The notes below the pieces were generated by a model, which did no database searches, was not told the DNA's origin, and saw only the letters and a list, made by a program, of their open reading frames with translations. Positions 44,301-56,197 of a stretch of DNA of 64,000 nt are shown here, piece by piece. Each line of letters starts with the position of its first letter. The stretch's first letter is position 1. Made by a program: the position numbers and the translations under genes. The DNA lies in assembly GCF_030362835.1 (NCBI RefSeq), contig NZ_JAUCGQ010000001.1:2211461-2275460 (forward strand), in the 5' to 3' direction. The DNA comes from Cellulomonas alba (GTDB lineage: Bacteria > Actinomycetota > Actinomycetes > Actinomycetales > Cellulomonadaceae).

Positions 44301-45169
44301 CGACCACGATCCAGCCCCCGACGCGGACCGCCCCCCGGCCCGCCCGGCCCCCGCAGACGCCTGGCTCGCGCATGCTGCGCACGTTCGGCGCCGTGTTCGC
44401 CGGCCTCCTCGTGCTGGCCGGGGCGTGGGCCTCGATCGGCACGGTCGCGAGCCTGTGGGGCGGCCGGGACACGCAGACCGCGACGGCGACGTATGCCGCA
44501 CGGCCCACGGTGGAGCTCGTCGCCGACGGCGGCGTGACGGTCGCGACCGGCGGTGACCAGGTCGTCGTCCACCGCACGTGGCGCGTGCCGCTCGGCAGCA
44601 TCCGCTACTCGGTCGACGACTCGGCGGACCGGCTCGTCGTCAAGCACCGGTGCCCGCAGTTCGTCGACGGCTCGTGCACCGCGAGCCTGGCGGTGACCGT
44701 CCCGTCCGGCACGGCGGTCGTCGTGCACGCGTCCGACGGCCAGGTCGCGGTCCGCGACGTCCAGGGCGCCGTGACCGCGCGGCTCGGTGACGGGTCCGCC
44801 TCGATCACCGGCGTGCACGGCGCCGTGGACGTCCGCAGCGCCGACGGGCACGTCGACGTGCGCGAGGTGGTGGGCGACGTCACGGCCCGGTCGTCCGACG
44901 GCTCGGTGCTGGTGAGCGGCGTCACGGGCGACGTCACGGCGCACTCCACCGACGGCCGCGTCGACGTCGCGGCGGTCGAGGGCGACGTCGACGCGTCGTC
45001 GGCCGACGGCGACGTGACGGTGCGCAGCACGGGCGAGCCGGTCGCGCTCGACATCTCGACGTCCGACGGCCGCCAGACCGTCCAGGCGCCGACCGACCCG
45101 TTCGCGACGCGCCACGTCCGGATCCACAGCACCGACGGCGACGTGGCGTTCCTCGGCCCGCGCGGCTGA
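44297..45169 (+). CDS. Membrane-anchored DUF4097 beta-repeat protein
   Basis: 290 residues. A Pro-rich cytoplasmic N-terminus is followed by one membrane helix (TFGAVFAGLLVLAGAWASIG, about residues 29-48). The extracellular part begins with strands and two cysteines (KHRCPQFVDGSCTAS), then 18-residue repeats of the form V-x5-DG-x-V-x-V-x2-V-x-G (SDGQVAVRDVQG, ADGHVDVREVVG, SDGSVLVSGVTG, TDGRVDVAAVEG), which should stack as a beta-solenoid. DUF4097 proteins often sit with LiaRS-type systems. Coupling to the response regulator suggests it is the sensor accessory or main effector. Confidence 0.88.
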   Translation: MTTTIQPPTRTAPRPARPPQTPGSRMLRTFGAVFAGLLVLAGAWASIGTVASLWGGRDTQTATATYAARPTVELVADGGVTVATGGDQVVVHRTWRVPLGSIRYSVDDSADRLVVKHRCPQFVDGSCTASLAVTVPSGTAVVVHASDGQVAVRDVQGAVTARLGDGSASITGVHGAVDVRSADGHVDVREVVGDVTARSSDGSVLVSGVTGDVTAHSTDGRVDVAAVEGDVDASSADGDVTVRSTGEPVALDISTSDGRQTVQAPTDPFATRHVRIHSTDGDVAFLGPRG

Positions 45170-45203
45170 GCGCACGGCCCGGGCCGGAGGGGGTCCGGGG
45201 ACG

Positions 45204-45242
45204 ACGAAGGCCGTTCCTCTGAACCAGAGGAACGGCCTTCGT
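45204..45242. terminator. Bidirectional terminator, DUF4097 gene and tRNA-Pro
   Basis: ACGAAGGCCGTTCCTCT (45204-45220) is the exact reverse complement of AGAGGAACGGCCTTCGT (45226-45242), with a 5-base loop. It lies between a plus-strand CDS and a minus-strand tRNA and can serve both. Confidence 0.85.
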
Positions 45243-45252
45243 GCTGCACCGG

Positions 45253-45326
<74 letters not shown>

Positions 45327-45388
45327 GAGAGCCCGCTCAGGATAGCCGACGCCTGGGGGTGGGACGAAACCGCGTCAGGCGGCGTGCG

Positions 45389-46348
45389 TCACTGCGCCGC
45401 GACGAGCGTCAGGAGCGTCGCCTCGGGCCGGCACGCGAACCGGACGGGCGTGTACGGCGACGTCCCGAGCCCCCCGGAGACGTGCAGCCACGTGGACCCC
45501 GCACCGCCCGGACGGTCGGGTCGCGGGCCGGGCCAGCCGTGCAGGCCCTTGGCGCGGCCGGTGTCGAGGTCGCAGTTCGTGACGAGCGCGCCGTACAGCG
45601 GCACTGCGAGCTGGCCGCCGTGCGTGTGGCCCGCCAGGACCAGGTCCGCGTCGTCCGCGAGCATCGCGTCGAGCACCCGTCGGTAGGGCGCGTGCGTGAC
45701 GCCGAGGTGCAGGTCGACGGTCCGGTCGCCGGTGCGCGCGTCGTCGGCGCCGCCGGCCGCGGGGAAGCGGTCGAGGTTGAGGTGCGCGTCGTCGGTGCCG
45801 ACGAGCGAGATGCGCCGGCCGTCCACGTCGAGCACGCCGCGGTGGTTGTCGAGGTCGACCCAGCCGGCGCCGCGCATGCGGCTCGCGAGCTCGCGCCACG
45901 GCAGCTCGACCTGACGGTCGTTCCGGCGCGGCCCACGGTGGGGCTTCAGGTAGCGCGCCGGGTTCTTGGCCACCGGCGCGATGTAGTCGTTCGACCCCAT
46001 CGCGAACGCGCCCGGCACGGCCAGGTGCGGCTCGAGCGCCTCGAGCAGCGCCGGCATCGCGTCCAGGTGCGCCCAGTTGTCGCCCGTGTCGATCACGAGG
46101 TGCGGGTCCAGCGAGGCCAGGTCGCGCACCCAGTCGACCTTGCGCCGCTGCGTCGGGACGAGGTGGAGGTCCGACAGGTGCAGGATGCGCAGCGGGTCCT
46201 GCCCGGCGGGCAGCACCGGGACGGTCACCTCACGCAGCGTGTACCACTGGGCCTCGACGAGCGACCAGGCGAGTGCCGCGGTCCCGGCGAGCGCGAGCCC
46301 ACCCGCCGCGCGCGCCGTGGCGCGCGCGGCCGACGCGGGGGGCGGCAC
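45389..46348 (-). CDS. Membrane-anchored metallophosphoesterase
   Basis: 319 residues from GTG 46348. An N-terminal helix (RAAGGLALAGTAALAWSLVE) anchors it. The calcineurin-like core has metal motifs ILHLSDLHL (D-x-H), VIDTGDNWAH (GD), GSNDYIA (GN/D variant: Asn-Asp), GVTHAP and VLAGHTHGGQ. It is the counterpart of the phosphoesterase beside ponA2 in mycobacteria. It probably acts on a cell-envelope phosphoester, substrate unknown. The PBP reading frame upstream overlaps its start by 124 bases. Confidence 0.9.
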   Translation of the reverse strand: MPPPASAARATARAAGGLALAGTAALAWSLVEAQWYTLREVTVPVLPAGQDPLRILHLSDLHLVPTQRRKVDWVRDLASLDPHLVIDTGDNWAHLDAMPALLEALEPHLAVPGAFAMGSNDYIAPVAKNPARYLKPHRGPRRNDRQVELPWRELASRMRGAGWVDLDNHRGVLDVDGRRISLVGTDDAHLNLDRFPAAGGADDARTGDRTVDLHLGVTHAPYRRVLDAMLADDADLVLAGHTHGGQLAVPLYGALVTNCDLDTGRAKGLHGWPGPRPDRPGGAGSTWLHVSGGLGTSPYTPVRFACRPEATLLTLVAAQ

Positions 46349-48807
46349 CCGCCGTGGCCCGTGCCGGGACCGCCGCCGCCCGGCCCGGGCTTCGTCGGGC
46401 CGCCCTTGCCGCCGCCGTCGTGGTTGCCGGGCTGGTTCCCCTTGTCGTTGTTCTGCTTGTCGGGCGAGTTCCCGTTCGACAGCGTGAGCGTGACGGTCGT
46501 CCCGCGCACGCCGCGGCCGGACGGGCTCTGCTGCGCGACGGACCCACCGGGGACGTTGGAGTCGATCGTCTGGGGGTCGACCTGGACGGAGAACCCGGCG
46601 TCGGTGAGCGTCTGCGTCGCGGCCTCCACGGTCTGGCCCACCACGTACGGGATCTGCACCTGGTCGCCGTAGAGCTCGTGGTTGCCGACCGACCCGAAGT
46701 CGGGGTTCGTGCCCTTCTTCAGCGCGGACTCCATGAACCGGACCCACGTCGGGGCGGCGATGTCGGCGCCGTACAGGTACTGGTGGTAGACGCCGGCGAT
46801 CGTCTTGCCCTGCACCGGCTTGAAGCCGGTCGGGTACCCGACCCACACGGCGGTCGCGAGCCGCGGCGTGTAGCCGACGAACCAGGTCTCCTCGTTCTTG
46901 GACGTGGTTCCCGTCTTGCCGGCCGAGGTGAACGTCGGCTTGTTCGGCACGTTCTTCGCGGTGCCCTGCCAGACGTGGCTGAGCGCGAAGTTCACGGCGT
47001 TCGCGTACCGGCTGTCGATCGCCTCGTGGCAGTTCGCCTTCGGCACGGGCAGCGACTTGCCGTTGGCGTCCACGACCTTGGTGACGGCGACCGGGGTGCA
47101 GTACGTGCCGCCCGACGCGAACGTGGCGAACGCCGCGGCCATCGTCATCGGCGCGACGTTCGCGGTGCCGATGACGTTCGACGGGAGCGGCGGGACCTTG
47201 CCGCCGCCGGGCGTCGAGAGGTGGACGCCCAGGTCGGCGGAGTCGTCCATGATGTCGCAGAGGTCGAGGTCCATCGCCATCGACAGGTACGCGAGGTTGA
47301 CCGAGTTCTCGGTCGCCTGGAGCACGCTCATCATGCCCGAGCCGGGCTCCGAGTTGCCGGGGGTCCAGACCTCGTACGGCATCCGGGCGCCGCACGCCGT
47401 GAACATGTTCTTGTTCAGCGGACGCACCGTGCCGTTGACGCGCTCGTACAGGCTGTGCCCGGACTTGAGCCACTCGAGCAGGGTGAACGGCTTGAACGTC
47501 GAACCCGGCTGGAAGCCGCGCGAGCCGCCGTAGGCGAAGTCGGTGTTGTAGTTCACCGACGTGTCGCGCCGGCCGGCGTTGGAGGTGGCGTCGTAGTTCC
47601 GGTTCTGCGCCATCGCGGTGATCTTGCCGGTCCCGGGCTCGACCGAGACGATCGAGCTGGCGACGCCCGACGGGTCCTTGACGGGGATGCCCTTCTTCAC
47701 GGACTTGTCCGCGGCCTTCTGCTGCGACGGCACCAGCGTCGTGGTGATCGTGAGGCCGCCGCGGTAGAGGAGGTTGGTGCGCGCCTGCTTCGTCTTGCCG
47801 AACGCCGGGTCGTTGGCGATCACCTTGGTGACGTAGTCGCAGAAGTACCCGGACCCCGCCACGACGCTCCCGGCCGCCATGCAGCCCTGCGACACCTTGG
47901 TGAGGTGCAGCGTCTTGGCCAGCGGCGTCGCCACGCCGGCGGTGTACTGCGCGTCGGTGATGTACCCCTGCTGGTGCATCAGCGCGAGGACCGTGTTGCG
48001 CCGGTTCTCCGAGTCCTTCGGGTTCTGGACCGGGTCCCACTTGGTGGGGCTCTGCGTGATGCCCGCGATGGTCGCGGCCTCGAGGTAGCTGACGTCCTTC
48101 GCGTGCTTGCCGAAGTAGTACTCGGCCGCCGTCTCGACGCCGTACTCCGAGGGGCCGAACTGGGCGATGTTCAGGTAGCGCTCGAGGATCTGGTCCTTCG
48201 TCAGGTCCTTCTCGAGCGCGATGGCGAGCTTCGCCTCGCGGAGCTTGCGCTCGTAGGTGGCGCCGCGCGCCTCCTGGATCGCCTTCTGCTGCTCGGCCTT
48301 GGTCGGCAGCTCGAGCGCCTGCTCGATCAGCACGTTCTTGACGTACTGCTGCGTCAGCGTCGACGCACCCTGCGTCGAGTCGCTCGACAGCTGGTTCTTG
48401 ACCATCGCGCGGAGCATGCCCGTGGGGTCGACCCCGCCGTGCTCGTAGAACCGCTTGTCCTCGGTCGCGATCACCGCGTGCTGCAGGATCGGCGCGATGT
48501 CCGAGAGCGGGACGACGATGCGGTTCTGGTCGTAGAACGTCGCGAGCACCGACCCGTCGGCCGCGAGGATGGTCGACTTCTGCGGCAGCGTCTTGGCGTA
48601 GTCCAGCTCCGTCGGCAGCGCGTCGAACGCCTCGACGGCCGTGTCGGTCGCGGTGTTCGCGACGGCGACGGCGGGCAGGGCGAGACCGGCGGCGAGGACG
48701 CCACCGAGACCCGCGACGAGCGCGAAGGACAGGAGGAGGGCCAGCGCCTGGGCGGCGTTGACCTGACGGCCCCGCCGGACGGGCGGCCTGGGCGCAGGGT
48801 TCGGCAT
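46225..48807 (-). CDS. Bifunctional class A penicillin-binding protein with PASTA domain
   Basis: 860 residues as read. After a basic N-terminus and one membrane helix, the glycosyltransferase 51 domain has IATEDKRFYEHGGVDPTG (catalytic Glu near 115) and GASTLTQQYVKN. The transpeptidase domain has GSTFKPFT (Ser near 435), TENSVNLAY and AGKTGTTS. One PASTA domain (IPYVVGQTVEAATQTLTDAG) follows, then a Gly/Pro tail. It polymerises and cross-links peptidoglycan. The last 40 or so residues (after GTGHGG) are Arg/Pro-rich and overlap the next gene in another frame, so the true end may differ. Gene order matches mycobacterial ponA2. Confidence 0.92.
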   Translation of the reverse strand: MPNPAPRPPVRRGRQVNAAQALALLLSFALVAGLGGVLAAGLALPAVAVANTATDTAVEAFDALPTELDYAKTLPQKSTILAADGSVLATFYDQNRIVVPLSDIAPILQHAVIATEDKRFYEHGGVDPTGMLRAMVKNQLSSDSTQGASTLTQQYVKNVLIEQALELPTKAEQQKAIQEARGATYERKLREAKLAIALEKDLTKDQILERYLNIAQFGPSEYGVETAAEYYFGKHAKDVSYLEAATIAGITQSPTKWDPVQNPKDSENRRNTVLALMHQQGYITDAQYTAGVATPLAKTLHLTKVSQGCMAAGSVVAGSGYFCDYVTKVIANDPAFGKTKQARTNLLYRGGLTITTTLVPSQQKAADKSVKKGIPVKDPSGVASSIVSVEPGTGKITAMAQNRNYDATSNAGRRDTSVNYNTDFAYGGSRGFQPGSTFKPFTLLEWLKSGHSLYERVNGTVRPLNKNMFTACGARMPYEVWTPGNSEPGSGMMSVLQATENSVNLAYLSMAMDLDLCDIMDDSADLGVHLSTPGGGKVPPLPSNVIGTANVAPMTMAAAFATFASGGTYCTPVAVTKVVDANGKSLPVPKANCHEAIDSRYANAVNFALSHVWQGTAKNVPNKPTFTSAGKTGTTSKNEETWFVGYTPRLATAVWVGYPTGFKPVQGKTIAGVYHQYLYGADIAAPTWVRFMESALKKGTNPDFGSVGNHELYGDQVQIPYVVGQTVEAATQTLTDAGFSVQVDPQTIDSNVPGGSVAQQSPSGRGVRGTTVTLTLSNGNSPDKQNNDKGNQPGNHDGGGKGGPTKPGPGGGGPGTGHGGCRPPRRPRAPRRARRVGSRSPGPRHSPGRSSRPSGTRCVR

Positions 48808-48994
48808 GGCCGCCAGGGTAGTCGCGCCACCTTGAGGCGCCCGGGCGAGCGCGGTCCGGTGCGCCGGTCTGCACCGGACCTGCACAACGACGCGACGCCA
48901 CGTCCCGCCCCCGCGGGACCCGCGGGGGCGCCAGGGCCCGTACGGGTGGCCGCGCACCCGGTTCCACCTGCCGATATGACCCGATCGGAGGCTC

Positions 48995-49012
48995 GTCACG
49001 GGTGATCGTGAC
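48995..49012. promoter_or_regulatory. 18-bp inverted repeat between PBP and whiB
   Basis: GTCACGGGTGATCGTGAC has perfect 6-base arms (GTCACG/CGTGAC) around a 6-base centre. It lies in the 283-base region between the divergent PBP and WhiB genes, 79 bases before the WhiB start. A regulator binding here could control both genes. The regulator is not identified. Confidence 0.45.
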
Positions 49013-49090
49013 CGGATAGCGTCCGGGGCCAGGGTGACGCGGCCTCCCGGCGGCGGCACAGCAGGGGGCAGTGGTACAGGAGGATCAACG

Positions 49091-49393
49091 TTGACCACGT
49101 CTGTGCGGGGAGCGCACTGGACCGCGTCCGCGGCGTGCGGCAAGGGCGGCAAGCAGAACGTGTCGCCCGAGGCGATGTTCGTCGAGGGATCGGCGCAACG
49201 CGAGGCTCGTGCGGTCTGCACGGCGTGCCCGGTGCGGCTCGAGTGCCTCGCCGAGGCTCTCGACAACCGGCTGGACTTCGGCGTGTGGGGCGGCATGACG
49301 GAGCGGGAGCGCCGTGCGTTGCGTCGCCGGCGGCCCGAGGTGCAGTCCTGGCGCGAGGAGCTCGTCGCCCCTGCGGAGCTCGTCGGCGGCTGA
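49091..49393 (+). CDS. WhiB-family iron-sulfur regulator (WhiB4-like position)
   Basis: 100 residues from TTG 49091, chosen because AGGAGG (49078-49083) lies 7 bases upstream; the ATG at 49034 has no such site. Four cysteines (16, 43, 46, 52; CTACPVRLEC) bind a [4Fe-4S] cluster. The GVWGGMTERERRALRRRRPE turn and basic tail are the Wbl signature. The protein is a redox- or NO-sensing transcription factor. Divergence from the PASTA PBP matches whiB4-ponA2 in mycobacteria, which suggests the WhiB4 subgroup. Confidence 0.93.
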   Translation: MTTSVRGAHWTASAACGKGGKQNVSPEAMFVEGSAQREARAVCTACPVRLECLAEALDNRLDFGVWGGMTERERRALRRRRPEVQSWREELVAPAELVGG

Positions 49394-49451
49394 CCGGCCG
49401 GTCCTCGGTCGCGCGGTGGGCCGCGTCGCGCGCCGTCGTTAGGGTGGCGCC

Positions 49452-49613
49452 ATGGCGACCCAGTGGGAGTATGCGACCGTTCCGCTCATCATCCACGCCA
49501 CCAAGGCGATCCTCGACCAGTGGGGCGCCGACGGGTGGGAGCTCGTGCAGGTGGTGCAGGGCCAGGACGCGACGCAGCTCGTGGCGTACCTCAAGCGGCC
49601 CAAGGAGTCCTGA
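49452..49613 (+). CDS. DUF4177 small protein
   Basis: 53 residues from the ATG at 49452. The sequence begins TQWEYATVPLI and continues with LDQWGADGWELVQVVQG and LVAYLKRPKES, the compact DUF4177 pattern (a tryptophan early, then GWELVxV). Its TGA overlaps the RidA ATG (TGATG), so the two are coupled. An equivalent small gene sits at the same place in mycobacteria. Function unknown. Confidence 0.88.
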   Translation: MATQWEYATVPLIIHATKAILDQWGADGWELVQVVQGQDATQLVAYLKRPKES

Positions 49614-50098
49614 TGGGCGCGGCCGACCGCCTCGCGGAGCTCGGCCTGGCGCTCCCGACCGTGGCCGCACCCGTCGCGGCGTACGTGCCCGCCGTGCGCT
49701 CGGGCTCGATGGTCTACGTCAGCGGCCAGCTGCCGTTCGTCGCGGGCGCGCTGCCGGCCACCGGCAAGGTCGGTGCGGAGGTCGACGCCGAGGACGCCGC
49801 CGGGTACGCACGGATCTGCGCGCTCAACGCGCTGGCGGCCATCGCGGCGCTCGTCGAGGACGAGGGCGGACCCGCGGGCGCCGACGCCCTCGACCGGGTC
49901 GTGCGCGTGGTGCGCGTCGGCGGCTTCGTCGCGGTCGACCCGTCGTTCACCGCGATCCCGGGCGTCGTCAACGGTGCCAGCACGCTGCTGCACGACGTGC
50001 TCGGCGGGGCCGGCATCCACGCGCGCGCGGCCGTGGGGGTCGCGGCGCTGCCGCTCGACTCGCCCGTCGAGGTCGAGCTGGTCGCCGAGGTCGGCTGA
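49613..50098 (+). CDS. RidA/YjgF family protein
   Basis: 161 residues. VRSGSMVYVSGQLPFVAG is the N-terminal RidA core, AAGYARICALNALAAIAALV the first long helix, and DRVVRVVRVGGFVAVDPSFT with HARAAVGVAALPLDSPVEVE the C-terminal end. RidA proteins deaminate reactive enamine/imine intermediates and protect PLP enzymes. The conserved late Arg (HARAAVG) is present. Coupled to the DUF4177 gene. Confidence 0.92.
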   Translation: MGAADRLAELGLALPTVAAPVAAYVPAVRSGSMVYVSGQLPFVAGALPATGKVGAEVDAEDAAGYARICALNALAAIAALVEDEGGPAGADALDRVVRVVRVGGFVAVDPSFTAIPGVVNGASTLLHDVLGGAGIHARAAVGVAALPLDSPVEVELVAEVG

Positions 50099-50123
50099 CC
50101 CGCGCCGCGCCCGGAGGCTGACG

Positions 50124-50163
50124 ACGAAGGCCGCGCACCCGTTCGCCGGGGCGCGGCCTTCGT
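50124..50163. terminator. Bidirectional terminator between ridA-like and crp genes
   Basis: ACGAAGGCCGCGC (50124-50136) is the exact reverse complement of GCGCGGCCTTCGT (50151-50163). It lies between convergent genes. Confidence 0.85.
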
Positions 50164-50192
50164 GGTCGTGCGGTGCTGGGTGCGGTGCCGCG

Positions 50193-50870
50193 TCAGCGGG
50201 CGCGGCGCTCCAGGCGGTCGAGGTCGAGGAGCACGACCGCGCGGCCCTCGCGGCGCACCCAGCCGCGCGCGGCGAAGTCGGCGAGCGCCTTGTTCACCGT
50301 CTCGCGGCTCGCGCCGACGAGCTGGGCGAGCTCCTCCTGCGTCAGGTCGTGCGCGACGCGCACGCCCTCGTCGACCGGCTCGCCGAAGCGCGTGGACAGG
50401 TCGAGGAGCGCCTTCGCGACGCGGCCCGGGACGTCGGAGAACACCAGGTCGGCGAGCGCCTCGTTGGTGCGGCGGAGCCGGCGCGCGAGCGCCTGCAGCA
50501 GGTGGCCGGCCACCGACGGGGTGTCCTTGAGCCACGCGACGAGCTCCGCGTGCGCGAGCTCCATGACGACGGCGTCCGCGACGACCGACGCGGTCGCGGT
50601 GCGCGGGCCGGGGTCGAAGAGCGAGAGCTCGCCGAACATCTCGCCCGGACCGAGGATCGCGAGCAGGTTCTCGCGCCCGTCGTTCGAGCGGCGGCCGAGC
50701 TTGATCTTGCCCTCGCGGATGACGTAGAGCCGGTCGCCCGGGTCGCCCTCGTGGAACAGGACGTCCCCACGCAGCGCCTCGACGGGCTTCATCGCCTCGG
50801 CGAGCGCAGTGGCGGTCTCGTCGTCCAGCCCCGCGAAGAGCGGAGCCGTCAGCACGATGTCGTCGACCAC
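50193..50870 (-). CDS. crp: Crp/Fnr family regulator, actinobacterial Crp
   Basis: 225 residues from GTG 50870, the length of mycobacterial Crp. The cyclic-nucleotide domain has LFHEGDPGDRLYVIREGKIK and the phosphate-binding cassette GEMFGELSLFDPGPRTATAS, with the expected Gly-Glu-Leu and Arg-Thr-Ala. The HTH is LTQEELAQLVGASRETVNKA. It is a cAMP-responsive global regulator. No cysteine cluster is seen, so it is not an FNR oxygen sensor. Its position between RidA and nth matches mycobacteria. Confidence 0.95.
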   Translation of the reverse strand: MVDDIVLTAPLFAGLDDETATALAEAMKPVEALRGDVLFHEGDPGDRLYVIREGKIKLGRRSNDGRENLLAILGPGEMFGELSLFDPGPRTATASVVADAVVMELAHAELVAWLKDTPSVAGHLLQALARRLRRTNEALADLVFSDVPGRVAKALLDLSTRFGEPVDEGVRVAHDLTQEELAQLVGASRETVNKALADFAARGWVRREGRAVVLLDLDRLERRAR

Positions 50871-50985
50871 GGTTGCCTCACCTTCCCGGCCGGTGGTCCG
50901 GCCCCAGCTTCGCCCCGGGCGCAGGGCGCGCGGGCAACCGCAGGTCACGGCGGCCCCGGTACTCAGTCTGCCCCATCAGCAGGGG

Positions 50986-51402
50986 TCAGGAGTGGTCCCG
51001 CGGTCCCGGCGCACGGACCGCGCTCGCGGCGACGTCGTCGGTGAGGCACGACACGAGCCGCTCGGTCGCGCGGTCGAGCGCGTCGTCGACGCCCGCCTCG
51101 TAGCGCGCGAGCCGCTCGTCGAGCTCGCGCAGCTCGGACAGCCGTCCGACGTCGCTCGCGCCCGGGCCCGCCAGGAGGGCGCCGAGCTCGGCCGGACGCG
51201 GCACCTCGACGCTGACCTCGATCGGCAGCTGGAACGCGACGCCCTCGCCGAGCGGCTGCGGGCCCGCGGCCTGGGCGACCGCGAGGTCCATCCGCGCACG
51301 GAGCAGCCGACGCCACCAGCCGACCCGCGCCCGCTCGGCGCGGAGCGCACGGCGGTGGAGGTGCAGGTCCAGGATCGGGGCGCCGACCGGGGGCGTCATC
51401 AC
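50986..51402 (-). CDS. RsiG-like two-helix protein
   Basis: 138 residues from GTG 51402, 7 bases after AGGAGG (an ATG at 51399 is the next codon). It has a long first helix (HRRALRAERARVGWWRRLLR to RMDLAVAQ) and a second helical segment (LSELRELDERLARYEAGVDD). The first helix keeps the spacing of the RsiG motif E-x3-S-x2-R-x3-Q-x3-D, but reads R-ARV-G-WW-R-RLL-R-ARM-D. RsiG is the c-di-GMP-dependent anti-sigma factor of WhiG in Streptomyces. The homology is inferred from recalled pattern, and ligand binding is doubtful with the changed residues. Confidence 0.65.
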   Translation of the reverse strand: MMTPPVGAPILDLHLHRRALRAERARVGWWRRLLRARMDLAVAQAAGPQPLGEGVAFQLPIEVSVEVPRPAELGALLAGPGASDVGRLSELRELDERLARYEAGVDDALDRATERLVSCLTDDVAASAVRAPGPRDHS

Positions 51403-51543
51403 GCGCGTTCCTCCTCGGGTGTCCGAGAGGTGGTTCGGGCAACTCGGGCGGGTTCTTGAGCGTCCGTGCAGGTGACGGGCCCGGGATCACCCCAGCGGAG
51501 CAACGCGCGGCGTGTGTCGGTGCCGCCGCCTAGGGTGGCCGCC

Positions 51544-52242
51544 ATGGTGCAGGTGGAGGCGGAGAGCCCGCTCGCCCGGACGCGGCGGGCTCGGAGGGTC
51601 GACCGGCTGCTCGGCGAGCGGTACCCCGACGCGCGGTGCGAGCTTGACTTCCGGAACGCGTTCGAGCTCCTGGTGGCGACCGTGCTCTCGGCGCAGACGA
51701 CGGACGTGCGCGTGAACCTGACGACACCCGAGCTGTTCTCGCGCTACCCGGACGCGGAGGCGCTCGCGGCCGCGGACCCGACCGTGCTCGAGGAGATCCT
51801 GCGGCCGACGGGGTTCTTCCGCGCCAAGGCGAGGTCGGTGCAGGGGCTGTCGGTCGCGCTCGTGGAGCGGTTCGGCGGCGAGGTCCCGGCGCGGCTCGCG
51901 GACCTCGTGACGCTGCCGGGCGTCGGGCGCAAGACCGCGAACGTCGTGCTCGGCAACGCGTTCGGCATCCCGGGCATCACCACCGACACGCACGTGCTGC
52001 GGCTGTCCAAGCGGCTGGGCTACACCGCGAGCGACGACCCGCTCGTCGTGGAGAAGGACCTGCAGGCCGTGCTGCCGCGGCGCGACTGGACCATGGCGTC
52101 GCACCGGCTGATCTTCCACGGACGGCGCACCTGCCACGCGCGCAAGGCGGCGTGCGGCGCGTGCCCGGTCGCACGGCTGTGCCCGTCGTTCGGCGTCGGC
52201 GAGGTCGACCCGCTGAAGGCGGCGGGCCTGGTCAAGCCCTGA
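51544..52242 (+). CDS. nth: Endonuclease III (DNA glycosylase/AP lyase)
   Basis: 232 residues from the ATG at 51544. The helix-hairpin-helix [13 protein letters not shown] contains catalytic Lys130, and ITTDTHVLR contains Asp148, with the same 18-residue spacing as the E. coli pair. The [4Fe-4S] cluster cysteines are in [17 protein letters not shown] (C-x6-C-x2-C-x5-C). It removes oxidised pyrimidines and nicks the abasic site in base excision repair. Convergent with the subtilase gene, with 4 bases between stops. Confidence 0.97.
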   Translation: MVQVEAESPLARTRRARRVDRLLGERYPDARCELDFRNAFELLVATVLSAQTTDVRVNLTTPELFSRYPDAEALAAADPTVLEEILRPTGFFRAKARSVQGLSVALVERFGGEVPARLADLVTLPGVGRKTANVVLGNAFGIPGITTDTHVLRLSKRLGYTASDDPLVVEKDLQAVLPRRDWTMASHRLIFHGRRTCHARKAACGACPVARLCPSFGVGEVDPLKAAGLVKP

Positions 52243-52246
52243 TCCC

Positions 52247-56140
<3,894 letters not shown>

Positions 56141-56197
56141 CGGACTTCCCCCGGTCAACGTGGCGGACGTCGAGTCCTCCCGACGAACGCGTGCACG

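Noticed and set aside
49034..49090. ATG start 19 codons upstream of the chosen WhiB start
   Set aside because: The added residues are Gly/Thr low-complexity, and AGGAGG is correctly placed for TTG 49091, not for the ATG at 49034.
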